Assembly: GCA_027563935.2 (NCBI GenBank)
Contig: JANVAS020000203.1
Coordinates: 3,844,001 to 3,908,000, forward strand
Direction: 5' to 3'
DNA: 64,000 nt
Source of the DNA: Costus lasius
Lineage: Eukaryota > Streptophyta > Magnoliopsida > Zingiberales > Costaceae
The translations under genes were made by a program, and so were the position numbers. Every line of letters starts with the position of its first letter. Positions within the stretch are counted from its first letter, which is position 1. The notes beneath the pieces were generated by a model. It had not been told where the DNA came from. It did no database searches and saw only the letters and a program-made list of their open reading frames with translations. Below are positions 12,165 through 24,270 of this stretch, piece after piece.

Positions 12165-14025
12165 TGTTGTGTCCGCAAGTGCACGGATACTCGAAGTAAT
12201 AAAATAGATATCGAACCACAGAGACCTTGTTGTCAAGTACTGAATAATCGATATCTCGCTAGCTAGGCAATCGGAAAATAGTGAATCAAACTATCGAAAA
12301 GAACACGGAGAAAATATCAGAGAGGAAATCAGGACTAGGGGTTCATCTACTTTAATTTCTAATGACTAGATTAAGATAAGTATTTGTCAATCTAATTCTA
12401 TTATGGTAAAGGTAAAATTTACTTTATAAATAAATTGTCTCGCTCTCGCGCAGACAATCATACAAAGAACCGATCCCCACTCTCGCGCAAGATCTATTCA
12501 ATGCTGAAAATAAGTAAATCATCAGCTAAGAACTCAATGATCACTCTCGTGCATCCGAATTCTAGGTTGATCACCTCAAGTGGAAACTCAAAGATCACTC
12601 TCGTGCATCCGAGTCTCAACACTAGTTTTACTCAAGGGTTTCCAACGACTCGATACTCAATCTCTTGCAATATCAAATCAAGTCTACACATTAACTCAAT
12701 CCAAAGTATCAGAAATTCAAGAAGACATTATAGTTCTCTAAAAATCAGAATTCGAAGAACAACCTAATCTCTTACGGTAGTTCCAAACTCAATAATTCCT
12801 AGGGTTTCGAATTTCAAACAATCAACCTCTCGGTCTATTTCACAAAATTCTAAATCATGCTGATATTTAAGACATAAAGGAGAATTAAAAAACAATCAAT
12901 CACAAGAGTAAAATTATCATAATAAAATCAGTTTGACAAAATTAGGGTTTTCTAGCCATTAAGAAACAAAGAGATTGCACCCCCATGTCCCATAAAAAGA
13001 TTAAGCTACCATGATGAAAGGATTACAATAAAACATGTTCTCAGAATGATAAGGAATAGAAAAGAGGGAAGAAAGATTACAAAACAGGGCTGTAATTTCA
13101 TTACAGCCCGTAATTTGCTTTGAAAAGTGCTGTCACCACTGTTGTGTCGATTTCTCCTTCGATTCAACTCTAAATGCTCTGGAACTTGAGGTGCGTGTTC
13201 TCCTTCATCAGAGGAAGCTCTCTATCAAAAATCGTGGCTGGAGGTGGTCTGTAGGTGGAGAACCGACGAACCCTAGCAATTCCGCCTCTCTCTTAATTTC
13301 TCCGTGGATTCGTGATAAAATTCGTTCCTTTCACTTTCTATGTTTTCTCCTCTTAAAGACGAGTCCACAGCCTCTTTCGGATCTCAATTTGGAGGTCTGG
13401 ATCAAAAGATATGGTCTTTGCAAGAATCGGGCGGAAAAATCGGAATTCTGAGTTCCAAAATACGGCACCATGAAGATCCATACGGCGGTGCCGTATTTTA
13501 TTCTGTGAGTTCCGGGCACAAAATACGATGCCGTGAGAGTTTTTCTTAAAAATACGGTAGTGCCGTATTTCTTTTTGTGAAATCCGGGTAGAAAACACGG
13601 CACCGTGTATTTTCTCACAACAGTACCGTATTTGTGCCAAAACCTCTCTGGTCAAAATCGATGAAAAATACGGTACCATGATAAAATCGGAGTGAAATAC
13701 GGTAGTGCCGTATTTCTACTGAAACTTTCTGTTCTGGATCGCCAAACATTACGGTATCATGTACTTCTACACGGCAGTGCCGTTTTCTTGCTTAGGTCTT
13801 CTGGATGAAATCAGCACAAAATACGGTACCGTGAAAGTTCTGGGGCAAAATACGGCAGTGCCGTATTTTCATCTGGTTGAAAGCAGTGAAATACGGTACC
13901 GTGTAGATTTACACGGCAGTGCCGTATTTTTGCCAAGAGCATCCTTTTGACTTGAAATTTGATGGGGAGACTCCTCTTCATGGTTAGAACTCATTCATGC
14001 ATTTGCATTGCTTGAAAACCGGTGA
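12165..14025 (-). repeat. 5' LTR of the Athila-type element, truncated
   Basis: It matches 6009-7854 closely, with substitutions and small indels. It lacks the last ~159 bases. The match ends within GAAAACCGGTGA, which is also where gypsy-B LTR sequence resumes. Confidence 0.85.
13456..13932. repeat. array of palindromic TACGG...CCGTA units, right LTR copy
   Basis: This is the same array as at 7298-7760, with one more complete unit (ATACGGCAGTGCCGTATTTT near 13848). The two arrays differ in unit integrity, suggesting loss by slippage in the left LTR. Confidence 0.8.
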
Positions 14026-15487
14026 GAGCGGTGAGAAGACGTTCCTTGAGCAATACCCAAACACGCGGAGAGAACAACAGTTCGAATGCTAAGGAAACTA
14101 CTCACCTTTCTTGTAGAGCCAATTTTTCGTTTAGCAAGCGCGCGATTCGAGCCTCCACGATGCTACGAGAGAGACAATCCGCCGGCCCAAACCCGAAGCC
14201 GGAAGCATAAGAACCGAAAGCGAGAACGTTGAAAAGGACCAGGAGCCCGGGGAGAGTTCTCCGGGTGTTTTGATTGAAAGCCGTAAATATAGAATACAAG
14301 ACGAGAGAACTCTAGGCGAGCTTCTCAGAGTTTGGAGAACCTAGGCCTTCGCGTGGGGAAAGACGTCTACTACAACCAAAGCTAAAAAGACACACAACCT
14401 CATCCCTCTTTTATAGATCAAGGGGATGAGGGGACTCATATGACTAACACATGGGGTTGGTGAATAGGACAACCAACCTTAACTTCCTAAAAGAAGGTCA
14501 AGATACCTTCTAACTAACTGAAAAGCATGAAAACCAATTAAAAGCAAGCTACCAACTACTGCAGGGGAAGATTCCAAGTGGTGGAGCGCGTGATCTGGGG
14601 TGTTTGGGCCGCGTCATGGGCCGATGTTGGTAGGCTACATCATCTCCGAGCACGCCACGACAAAGCAACAGAAGCGGCTGATCGTGGGCTGATTTTGAAC
14701 GTTGGTGGCAGTCTCTTGGGCTGAGTTGAGGACTCGGTTGTTAGAGCGATCTAATGTTGGGTCTTGGGGCAGCCCTCTTTTGATGTTGATGGGGTGAAGG
14801 GGCTCCGATGATGCTTGCGAGGCCACATGGATGGAGCGAACGGGGCACGTTGTGGCAATAGAGGGGCTCATCGCGCCCACAAAACAGTCTGGAGGGTGCG
14901 AGGATCGTTGCGAGCGTCGAATGGGGTGGAAGACGGTGCCCTTGTATTTTCTGGGGCTGAACACGGCCTGACCATGTTGGAGATCACGGCCGTGTTCAGT
15001 TTCTGCTTTCTGGGCCGAGGTGGACACGGGCGGTGGCACGGGCGTGGCGGAGGCCGTGGCGAGCTCGGCGTCCTGGGGCGATGCGAACACGGCTTGGCCG
15101 TGTTGGGCGGCATGGCCGTGACAGGCTACGACAGATTTTCCCGAGACTTTCACGGGTGGAAGCATGGGCGAAGCTAGGGCCGTGAAGTTCTCGGTCTCGG
15201 TGGACACGGCATAATCGTGTCGGGGAGCACGGCCGTGATGGGCCGCTGAAATCTCGGCCGAAGCGGGCACAGGTTGTGGCACAGCCGTGGCAAGGGCCAT
15301 GTCGGCGTTCGTGTCTGTGGGCAACCGTGTGACGGTCGTGTCGAGTAACACGGCCTAGCCGTGTCGGGGTCTATAGGGCTCCGCTTGCGCCGAAATTTGC
15401 AGGGTTTCTTCCTCAAGTTCTGGGGAGTCTTTTCAAGTATCTTCTGGAGGGAATGGGCCCTCCTCATAGGCGTCTATGACTCTGTCA
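14014..15487 (-). repeat. 5' LTR of gypsy-B, right piece
   Basis: The sequence resumes with GAGAGCGGTGAGAAGACG, matching the left LTR at about 3666. It ends CTCTGTCA next to the GTCGT duplication. The 14,930-15,360 part is rich in CACGGCCGTG-like palindromes. Open frames here look accidental. The family also forms the arms of the inverted repeat at 19677-22048. Confidence 0.82.
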
Positions 15488-16009
15488 GTCGTCCTCATAG
15501 TTTCTAGCAAAATTGGGTCTAGGCCGGAGCCTTTCCACATCACATTCAAGGTCATCCTCAATCAGCTCCTGAACATGGTCTGGCTGCCATAGCGGCAACG
15601 CCCATGGTTAGTCCTAAAGAATTCGTCAACTTGACGCATATCCTCGACTAACATCCGCAAGGGTGGAGATGGTCGGACACCACGAGGATGGGGCCTTGAC
15701 TCAAATGGTTTAAGATGAGTGGCCAATAGCTGGACCAATGTCGCAATCTGTTGCATTGTGGCAGTGAGTGTTGCTACATCATGATCTCTAATGCATCCAT
15801 ACGTGTAGATAGCATGTTGTTCGATTCTATTGGAGCCTTAGTAATTCTATAGTGGAACGAGGGTCTTAGAGTGTGAGGTTATAGTAATTGGCTCTTGATC
15901 TATTTGCTATGATAAAACAAAGTGTAAAGACTAAATGCTAAAAACTCCGATAGAAATTGATTGCAAGGAGAGGACGAATGTTATTTGCCATCTACTTTAA
16001 TACCAGATT
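15488..16009 (-). pseudogene. gypsy-A gag N-terminus and leader
   Basis: Gypsy-A gag resumes at GTCGTCCTCAT, as in the gypsy-B homologue near 5507. It continues through an N-terminal region similar to 5690-5770 into an untranslated leader. A decayed primer site (TGGTAT on the minus strand, 16000-16005) abuts the LTR. Confidence 0.7.
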
Positions 16010-16945
16010 TGATGCGGACAGAATAATAGGAGGGGTGATCCTTAGTTTTGACTCTAGGTTTTAAGTGACAGGGCAATGATAAAACTGTGAGAGAGTCTAT
16101 AGATGAGAGAAGTGAAATATGTATGGAGGAAAAACCGGTGAGAAAACAATACGGAAGTCACGTCGACATTCATATTTAAGCAACATTAGATAAACAACGA
16201 ATCAATGACACTCAATCTATCGAAATTACTTATACTAACCTCAAGCAAACCAAATTTTCAGCCTTAGCACGAACCTTAGGCGACTACATGGTCCGACAAA
16301 CAACTCGGTGCCTTAGCCCTGAACATAAGAGAATAAGAGAACCTTTCCACGTTTTGGCGTCCAAATGAACGAGAGGTCATGTCGGAAAGAAAGAAACGCG
16401 AAATATAGACCTAATTATAAAAAAAGGAGTTATTCTGACATGTTAAAGCGTAATTTAATTTCTTCAAACTGAGATTTGGACCCCTAGAGGTTATCAATGC
16501 CTCCAAGCTACAAAACTCTTGCAACTCTCTATGGTGAGCTTCCTATCCTAAGCAAGCTGAATTCTACTCTCCCAAGCTATCCTTTTATAAGCTAAGAGGC
16601 TGAGGCTTACAACACACATGATAGGGTAGTTAGAATATTCTATCTATCTTAACAACTCAAAAGCTAAAATGTAAAATAAGAAATAAAATCCTAACAACTA
16701 AAGTAGATTGCTTTGGGCTGGTGCATGGGTGGGCCTTGTTGGGCCAAATGCTCCGTTTCTAAGCATGCCGTGATGAAGTAGTAGAATTGACTAATGGTTG
16801 GCTTATTATAGTATGAGCCCACCAAATTTAATAGTTGATTGTTGTGGTCAGATAGGGCTCTTCAATGCTTCGTGGAAGCATGAACATGAGTTGAATGAGC
16901 TTTGTATGAGCTGAAGAGGTGCTGATTATCTCCATGTACCATTCA
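16010..16945 (-). repeat. 5' LTR of gypsy-A
   Basis: It starts TGATGCGGACAG and ends GTACCATTCA. It aligns throughout with 1572-2532. Confidence 0.8.
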
Positions 16946-19676
16946 GGAGTCCGACTTGGTCACTGTGATCACTGTACAGTTTTTGAAACAGGCTGTTATG
17001 GGGCCTCACGGACACGTCACAGTTGTGATGAAACTTTTGGGTGAGAGGGAATTATGCTGCATCACTATGTGGGGCCACGTGGAAATAGATTATTGTAAAA
17101 GCCTAAAGTAAATTTTCATATTTTGCTGGAGATATATTAGTGTGTTGGAAACAAAATTAGTAACCAAATTGGTTGGAGTACGGCATCCACATTCTTATGT
17201 GATGTATGATTTGAGGACGACAGTGAGTATGAGGAAAAATACATCCCTGACCTCTACTTTGATTATATTTTCTTCGTCTTTTAACCAAGTTCTCTTTCTA
17301 AGATAAGGGCACCTGCTTCTGTATTAATTGTAATGGAATTTTCACTAAAAAAGTTATCAGACACTTTTGTTCTCAAAAGCCTATTGAAGGCATTTTCAAA
17401 ATCATGTACAATCATCTGCAAGAATGTGACTACAATCAAGCATCATATGAACTACTACTTCTACACATAAATTTAGCTACAAGGAAATCCTGATTTTGCT
17501 TCATAATATTAGTAATTTATATTTGGAGGCTGTTATATTTGTAATTCATCTCATTTAGCTTATAACATAGAATAATATTCCTGAAGAAATTTATCATTTT
17601 GCTTAAGATTAAATAATATTTCATACAGAGAATTTTAGCTCTGTATATCACTGTAAATAATGGAACCCTTACACAGAATTCCCGATTGCAGCAGCGCTAA
17701 TGATTACTGTAGTTTCAATTTTTTTCACAGCTGGGGGCTGTAAATCCTTCTACTGCAGATATCTCTGCAATTGGCCTCAGATGGTGCAGATCTCACCAAT
17801 AACTCTGACATGAAGAGATAAACAACAGCAATATGAAGCAGCAAAAAAAGAAAAAAAATACAGCAGAAATGAAGTGGCTGATTGTACCAAATTGAATCAG
17901 CCGAAATGTAGGATAGAGCAAGGGCTGTTTTCTGCTACGATTGACTGGATGAAGCACCAGAGGTTGGATGAAATATGTGGCAGTGCGAGAGAAATTGGAT
18001 GAAGGGAGAAACTCAGCAGCAGTGGCAGTAAAATCTGATTGTGGCAGCGGTAGGAGAAAATGCCATTCTATTCAATAAGAAATTAGATTGGTCTTAATAT
18101 ATAGACTAATACAAAGTAGCAAAACCCCTACATTCCTGAAATGAAACTAAAGAGTATACATATGTAACTTAAATTCTAACAGTCGTTGCTACAACTTGTC
18201 CTCAGTTACTAAATAACCACCATAACTCTCATTCTTTGGAGCAATTTTTCTTGTTTTCTCTAAATCTCTACCAAGGTATTGCTTCTTATCCTAATGATAT
18301 TGTTACTTGTACTTGTACTACTATGTCTAGCATAGAGGTCATAGCCATGGACATCCTTGTATATCCAATACACCTTCCAATCCAACCATCCTCTAAAGCT
18401 TTGCGTGCAAAGAAATGGCTTCCCAATAGTAGTTAGCGTGTACCTCCATCTATTACCTTAATTAACTCAAGAGGAGTGTCTTGGCTACTTGTTGCTCTAT
18501 TCATCATTTCAGCAACAATGATGTCTTCTTTAATTGACCACTTCCACGGAGAACACTAAATTATTATGAGAGTTTTAGTGTGGCTTCTTTAGCCCCTCAT
18601 ATCATGAGTAATTTTTCTTTTACTTAGAAACCTTACACCAAGACTGATAGGACTTTTTTCAAAGCCCTCAAGCCCTAATCTAGAATATAATGTCTAGTTA
18701 GGGACACATAAGCGGAAGCACTAAGACTCTCAATCATCCACACTCAGGAGGGGTTTGGTGACTCACCACCTCTACAAGCATGCTTACTAAATTCATACCA
18801 AAGTATACCCATGTGTAGGAGTGGAGAACTCATCACAACTCCAAACGCACACAAAGATCTCTCTGCCCGCACTCCTTATCGTAATACCCAAATTGGGCCG
18901 ATAATAGCAATACTTGTGTGTGAGCAAGCAAGACTGACCCTTCGAGGGGCTAGCCCAAATAATAGCAGATAATAAATAGCCAGCCCTAAATGAGCTCACA
19001 CACTGAGTAGAAGAGGTCGGTCAAGCAAAAAGTCTAGAAGAGCTCAAACGATGATGCTGGAACGATGTTAAGTTTAAAACCCGAGGAGATTAGATGTTAC
19101 CCTTGTAGCATATCTCGCTCCTTGTGCCTCAGACCGTCAAAGAAGTCACTATACATTAATCTATACATGTACCGCCAAGCATGTGCCATGCGAATCATGT
19201 GACTCAAGCCCAACCAACCTCACACATGAACCAAACATCCTGCCCTTTTTCTTTTCACGTTGTTTCCTTCACGTGAGCTTATCACTCATTGCTCTTGCGC
19301 ACGCTACTCTTGCGCACACTGCTAGTCGCAAGTCCCCACTTTGCAGGAAGACGACATAGGCCGAAACACTAGACATTATCACCTCACGCTGGAGCCACCG
19401 CAAGCTGAAACCTAGCCGTTGTTGTTCCCTGCGACAAGCCATTTCAATCACAGTTTCCCTTTTGTTGCCTTGTGTCATGAAAAGTTGGTGACACAAGGAA
19501 GGTGCTCGCTGCACCGCCACACACTGTGCCTCATGTTGACGAGGATAAAGCGCCGATTGATCATGCATGATGCAATGTCTGCAGAACCTTAGCGCCGATG
19601 CCTTTTGTCCATGCTGCCTTCGCTCGAGACCTCACATTGCCTAGAAGTTTGTCGAGCCCGCTACCACTAGGGATAA
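16946..19676. other. unclassified, probably decayed retrotransposon DNA
   Basis: No intact gene is seen. A possible minus-strand LTR edge lies at 18181 (TTCTAACA followed by GTCGTTGCTACAACTTGTCC). The stretch 18600-19676 looks like LTR or leader sequence that resumes at 22049. An ATG-less 60-codon frame at about 17302-17487 has a C-x-C-x2-C pattern but no recognisable homologue. Confidence 0.4.
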
Positions 19677-22048
19677 TGACGCAGCGGTGGCCCTTAAATT
19701 AGTACTCTAAGGGGGTGAAGACGATAATGCTGAAAACCGAGAGAAGGTCTTTAGATGAGGGAATGAAAATGTGTGCTGGAGGGAAACCGGGTGAAAACCG
19801 ATGAAAATGTCGAATGTGATGCGTACTTGAGCAATACCGGTGAGTCATAGGCGAAATGGCACAAAAACTACGAATGGAAAGTACTCACCTCAAGTGTAGA
19901 GCCAATTTTCCGAACAAGCACGCATGCTGAGATTTCCTTCACGATGCTGCGAAAGACCCGACTTCCGCTCGTCCGTCTGGGACGGAGATAGAAACGCAAA
20001 CAACATACGAGGCTGAGAGAAAGGCGGCGGAGGTGAGTTGGCGTCGCCCACGCTCTTTTGATTGAATGCACAAAAAGGAAGTATAGCGGGGAAAGCTTCA
20101 AGAGACAAGGACCTCACTAGACGCGACTACAAGATCTCTCGTAGCTTCCACAGAGTTAAACTGGACCTAGGCCTTTGCGTGGGGGAAGACAACTACTACA
20201 GTAAAACTAAGCACACACTAGCCCCTCTCCTTCTTTTATAGATCAAGAGGGAAGGGGTCACAAGGAAAGCATGAGGGGAGGGTTAGAGATGCCAACCACC
20301 CTCTACACATGTACAAAAGCAGAGAATCAAATCCTAACAACCATAAAGTTATGACTACCTACTAAAGTAACATGAAGCTGGCGCATGGGCTGGTCTTTGC
20401 GGGCCGTTGACGGGCCATCGTCATCACACTATTTCCGAGTAAGCTACCATGAAGCAACAGAACTGACTAATTGTTGGCTGGTTCTGCACGGTGTTAGCTG
20501 ACTCTTAGGCGGTGTTGAGTACCCGATTGTTGTAGCGATCCGTCTTCGGTTTTTGAGAGAGCCTTGACGGAAAATGGGTGAGATTCATCGTGTGGATGGG
20601 CTCCGTTGAGACTAATGAAGGATTCATAATGCCCACAAAATGGTCTGGGGGTTGCAAGGATCGTTGGGAACGTCGAATCGTGTGAAAACGGACCTCCTTC
20701 GTCCTTTTAGGGGCATTTACAGGCAGGACGTGCGCCAAATCACGGGCGTGAACTTAGGCGCTTGGCTAATCCGAGGCCGACATGGGTAGGGCCATGAACT
20801 CCTTCACGGGCGTGACGGCTGGCGCATTTTAAATAGAGAGTTTCACGGGCTAGGTCGTGATTCCGGTTACAGTCGTAACTTTGGGCCTGCCTTGATCCGA
20901 GGTCATCACGACCGAGAAGAAGTTCATACCCCCACCTATGTCAGCCTCGGATCAGCCTTGCGCCCCAATTCACGCCCATGATCTAGCGCATGACCTGCCT
21001 GTGATTGCCCCTAAAACGATGAAGAAGGTCCATTTTCATATGGTTTTACGTTCCCAATGATCCTTGCAAACCCAGACCATTTTGTGGGGATTGTGAGTCC
21101 TTTATCAGTCTCAACAGAGCCCATCTACCCAATGAATCTCACCCATTTTCCATCAAGGTTCCCTAAAAAATTGGCGACGAATCGCTACAATAACGGGGTA
21201 CTCAATATCGTCCAAGAGTAGGCCAACACCGTGCAGAACTAACCTATGGTTAATCGTTTTTGTTGCTTCGTGGTGGCTTGCTCGGAGATGGTGTGATGAT
21301 GATGTCCCATCAACGGCCCGCGAAGACCAGCCCATGCACCAGCTTCATATTACTTTAGTAGGTAGTCAATAGCTTTATAGTTGTTAGGATTTGATTCTTT
21401 GCTTTTGTGTGGGTAGAGGGTGGTTAGCATCTCCAATAACCCTCCCCTCATGCTTTCCTTGTGACCCCTTCCCTCTTGATCTATAAAAGAGGGAGAGGGG
21501 CTAGTGTATGCTTAGTTTTGCTATAGTCGTTGTCTTCCCCCACGCGAAGGCCTAGGTCCAGTTTAACTTCGTGGAAGCTATGAGGGATCTTGTAGTCGCG
21601 TCTAGCGAGCTTCTTGCCTCTCGAAGCTTTCCCCATTGTACTTCCTTTTTGTGCATTCAATCAGAAGAGCCGGGGCGACACCAACTCGCCTCCGCCGCCT
21701 TTCTCTCAGCCTCGTATATTGTTTGCGTTTCTATCTCCGTCCCCGACTGACGAGCGAAGCCCGGTCTTTCACAGCATCGTGAAGGAAATCCCAGCACGCG
21801 AGCTTGCTCGGAAAAGTGGCTCTACACTTGAGATGGGTACTTTCCATTCGTAATTTTCGTGTTGTTTCGCCTACGACTCATCGGTATTGCTCAAGTACGC
21901 ATCACATTCAACGTTTTCACCGGGTTTCCCTCCGGCATGCGTTTTCATTTCCTCATCTAAGGATCCTCTCTCGGTTTTTAGCACATTGTCTTTACCCCCT
22001 TTAAAGTACTTATTTAAGGACCACCCCACCCTAAGTTCCGCTGCGTCA
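19677..22048. mobile_element. 2.37-kb inverted repeat built from two head-to-head gypsy-B-type LTR arms
   Basis: The left arm (19677 to about 20,790) reads TGACGCAGCGG... and the right arm (about 20,935 to 22048) is its diverged reverse complement, ending CCGCTGCGTCA. A roughly 145-bp centre rich in TCACGG/CCGTGA palindromes separates them. Both arms resemble the gypsy-B LTR (compare 14086-15000). The flanks are GATAA (19672-19676) and GATTA (22049-22053), a 4-of-5 match to a target duplication. Arm-to-arm divergence is visible, so the structure is not recent. Confidence 0.8.
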
Positions 22049-24265
22049 GATTAGCAATGCGCGGGAAGAAAACATGGGGAAGATGCTGCCATTTGCTATT
22101 GCCACATGAACACCCCATGACTTTGGGAATCCCTAGACTCGTTAACTATTGCTTATCACCACCCCACAACTTTTAAGGTCTATTTTAAACCCAAGGAGCT
22201 GCCCAGGCACATGCCATGTGTCGCCACTAAGTTGCAACGTGTGCACCACTAGGGCCCGCTCTTTAAGACCTTGAGTTCACTAACGGTTCAATGTGAACCT
22301 TGGGTCTAGACCTATATTTACGCCACCTTACCTGCGCCGACCGAGGGTCGAGTTGCCCCCTTTCCATGGGGGATGGGCGGACTCTCTTGTGTAATTATGT
22401 GCACACCCTTCGCACGTAGTAGGGTGAGTATCTATACCTCCCTTGCATGTTCCTCGCTTAACCTCTTAAATTAGAGTGATTAGTCAGGTCAACCCGTAGA
22501 TTTAAACTTAATTAACCACTCCGAGCTCAAGCGATCTCTGCACCTATCCACTATGTCGGATATCAGGGATCAACGTTATTCATTGTGCTCAGTGTGCCTC
22601 AAGATTCGTTCTAAATCTCTAGAGCATCTCATTCTCTCCCACTTGTGTTATAGGCAAGTTATAGGCAAACTGAGCTATGTCGAGGAGAGACACCAAATTG
22701 CAATAACTTGCCGTAACGAAATGTCAAAGATCCTCCTCTAGTAGTACATTCACCCTCTCTATCGAGCCATCAGCCTGAGGATGATTTGCTGCTAAAAATT
22801 TGAACTTTGAGCCAAGTGTTTTGAACAATAATGTCCAAAAGTTCGTGTGAATCTGGTATCCCTATCAGAGATAATATCAAGTAGAAGCCCAAATTACTTC
22901 ATCACATTTCTGAAGAAGAGTTCAATCGTGTCCTTGGCTAAACAAAGCTCTGCTGTTACGATGAACACTGCATATTTAGGAAATCTATCCACCACCAATA
23001 ACAATGAGGCCTTAGCATCGACTTTCAGAAATCCTTTGATGAAGTCCAAGGAAATTGAAGTCCATGGGTGTTTCGGTATCGGTAGAGGAAGTAATCTTTC
23101 TTCATGTCATTTGTCAACCTTATCCTACTGGTAGATTAAACAAGTGTGGACGTAATCATCTATATCAGCTCGCATGGTCTGGATATAAGCACCAACATCT
23201 TGCATTGTCTTATATGACCACTCCATATAATGTCTTGGAGCTCCCTCATAAGTTCACAACAAAGTCTGCCGGTTGCCAGAACAAATGGCTGACCACCTTC
23301 GGCCATGAGTAGGTCTTCGCCTTCAACATAAAATGTGTGGAACTTGCCTTATTTTGTATCAGCTAACAAATATTTGGTGTCGAGTCTGTGGCTTGCTAAA
23401 TACGCTCAAGATCACCCTTAATCCTCTTGAGAGTCGCAAATACTAACGTACACATGCGACTAAGAGGAAGTAGGAACAATATTAGCTCGTCATGGCTTAT
23501 GTTTCCACTGGAAATTAAACTCGGTGAGGAATTCTTGCCATCTCACCTGCTTTGGTAAGAGCTTCTTCTATATAGTGAAGTACATATTAGCAATGTTGTT
23601 GATCTTCACCACAAAAATGCTACCAAGAAGGTAGACGTGTCAAACTCGAAGGCAATGAATAACGGCAATGAGCAGCTCTACCGGGCTCAACTTTTTGCTC
23701 TCAAATGCAATAGGGTGTCTCTCATGTAGTAAGACCCCAATCACTCTGTTTGAAGCATTTGTATGGACTTCGAATGCGCACCAAAAGTCTGGCATGTAAA
23801 GAATTAGCTCAAGGCGATCATGCTTTTCAACTCATCCATAACAGTTTGATGTTGTTCTTTTCAATATCACTAAGTGTCTTTTTTCAACAGGTTTGATAAT
23901 AGAGCTGCAATTTTAGAGTATCCTAAATAAATTTCCCATAGAATCTCCCTGCTCTAAGGAAATATTTGGGCTTTGTGGGAAAGGAAGGTGTAGGCCACTC
24001 GACAATAGCCTTAACCTTCTTAGGATCCATTTGGACAGTGTCATAACCAATAATATGGCTGAGAAACTAGATCTTATAGGCAGCAAAAGAGCATTTCTCA
24101 CTCTTCAAGTACAACTGATGGTCCTTCAGTCGCTGGAAAACTATCCTCAGGTGTACTATATGCTCTCTTTTTGTATCCATGTACACTACGATGTCATCAT
24201 AATAGACGATTATAAAGTTATCTAATAACTATGCTAGAACATTGTTGGGAGAAAGTGGCTAGTGT
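22049..24265 (-). pseudogene. decayed gypsy pol: integrase, RNase H, end of reverse transcriptase
   Basis: Read on the minus strand, 22,700-23,150 resembles a gypsy integrase (PLPIPKHPWTSISLDFIKGF, VVDRFPKYAVF, ISDRDTRFT). 23,340-23,900 is a poor RNase H region. 23,900-24,240 is reverse transcriptase with the catalytic box YYDD (24193-24204) in FIIVYYDDIVVYM. Stops and shifts are frequent. The reading continues after the solo LTR at 25748. Confidence 0.8.
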
Positions 24266-24270
24266 ATTAG

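Larger units (their letters stand above)
6009..14025 (-). mobile_element. Athila-type gag-protease-only retrotransposon (TR-GAG-like)
   Basis: Two long similar LTRs (6009-8013 and truncated 12165-14025) enclose gag and an Athila-like protease on the minus strand. The PBS TGGCGCCGTTGCCGGGGA sits beside the right LTR. No reverse transcriptase, RNase H or integrase is seen. This organisation fits the TR-GAG class of non-autonomous elements. It inserted in the 5' LTR of gypsy-B after AAATCC. The right end was later deleted, so the target duplication cannot be checked. Confidence 0.85.
3545..15487 (-). mobile_element. gypsy-B: Ty3/gypsy element inserted in gypsy-A gag
   Basis: The ends are TGACGTAGC (3545) and CTCTGTCA (15487), with matching TGAC/GTCA tips. 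They are flanked by a perfect 5-bp duplication GTCGT (3540-3544 and 15488-15492), and the gypsy-A gag reads on across it. Inside are an LTR fragment, the protease and the first residues of reverse transcriptase, gag, a PBS and a 5' LTR split by the Athila-type element. The rest of reverse transcriptase, RNase H and integrase are missing, so it cannot move by itself. Confidence 0.88.
1572..16945 (-). mobile_element. gypsy-A: outermost defective Ty3/gypsy element of the left nest
   Basis: Related LTRs lie at 1572-2532 and 16010-16945. Between them are gag fragments at 2533-3539 and 15488-16009, interrupted by gypsy-B. The 5' LTR is on the right, so the element reads on the minus strand. Most of pol is absent: the 3' LTR is followed almost directly by the zinc-knuckle part of gag. 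The two LTRs differ by many substitutions, so the insertion is old. No clear target duplication is visible at the outer ends. Confidence 0.8.

Noticed and set aside
14635..15351. A 238-codon minus-strand open frame
   Set aside because: It lies in the GC-rich, palindrome-repeated part of the gypsy-B LTR. The peptide is a translation of CACGGCCGTG repeats (HGxAxxHGxAV) without a domain.
17302..17487. ATG-less frame with a C-x-C-x2-C pattern as a zinc-finger remnant
   Set aside because: No family match and no start; the pattern may be chance.
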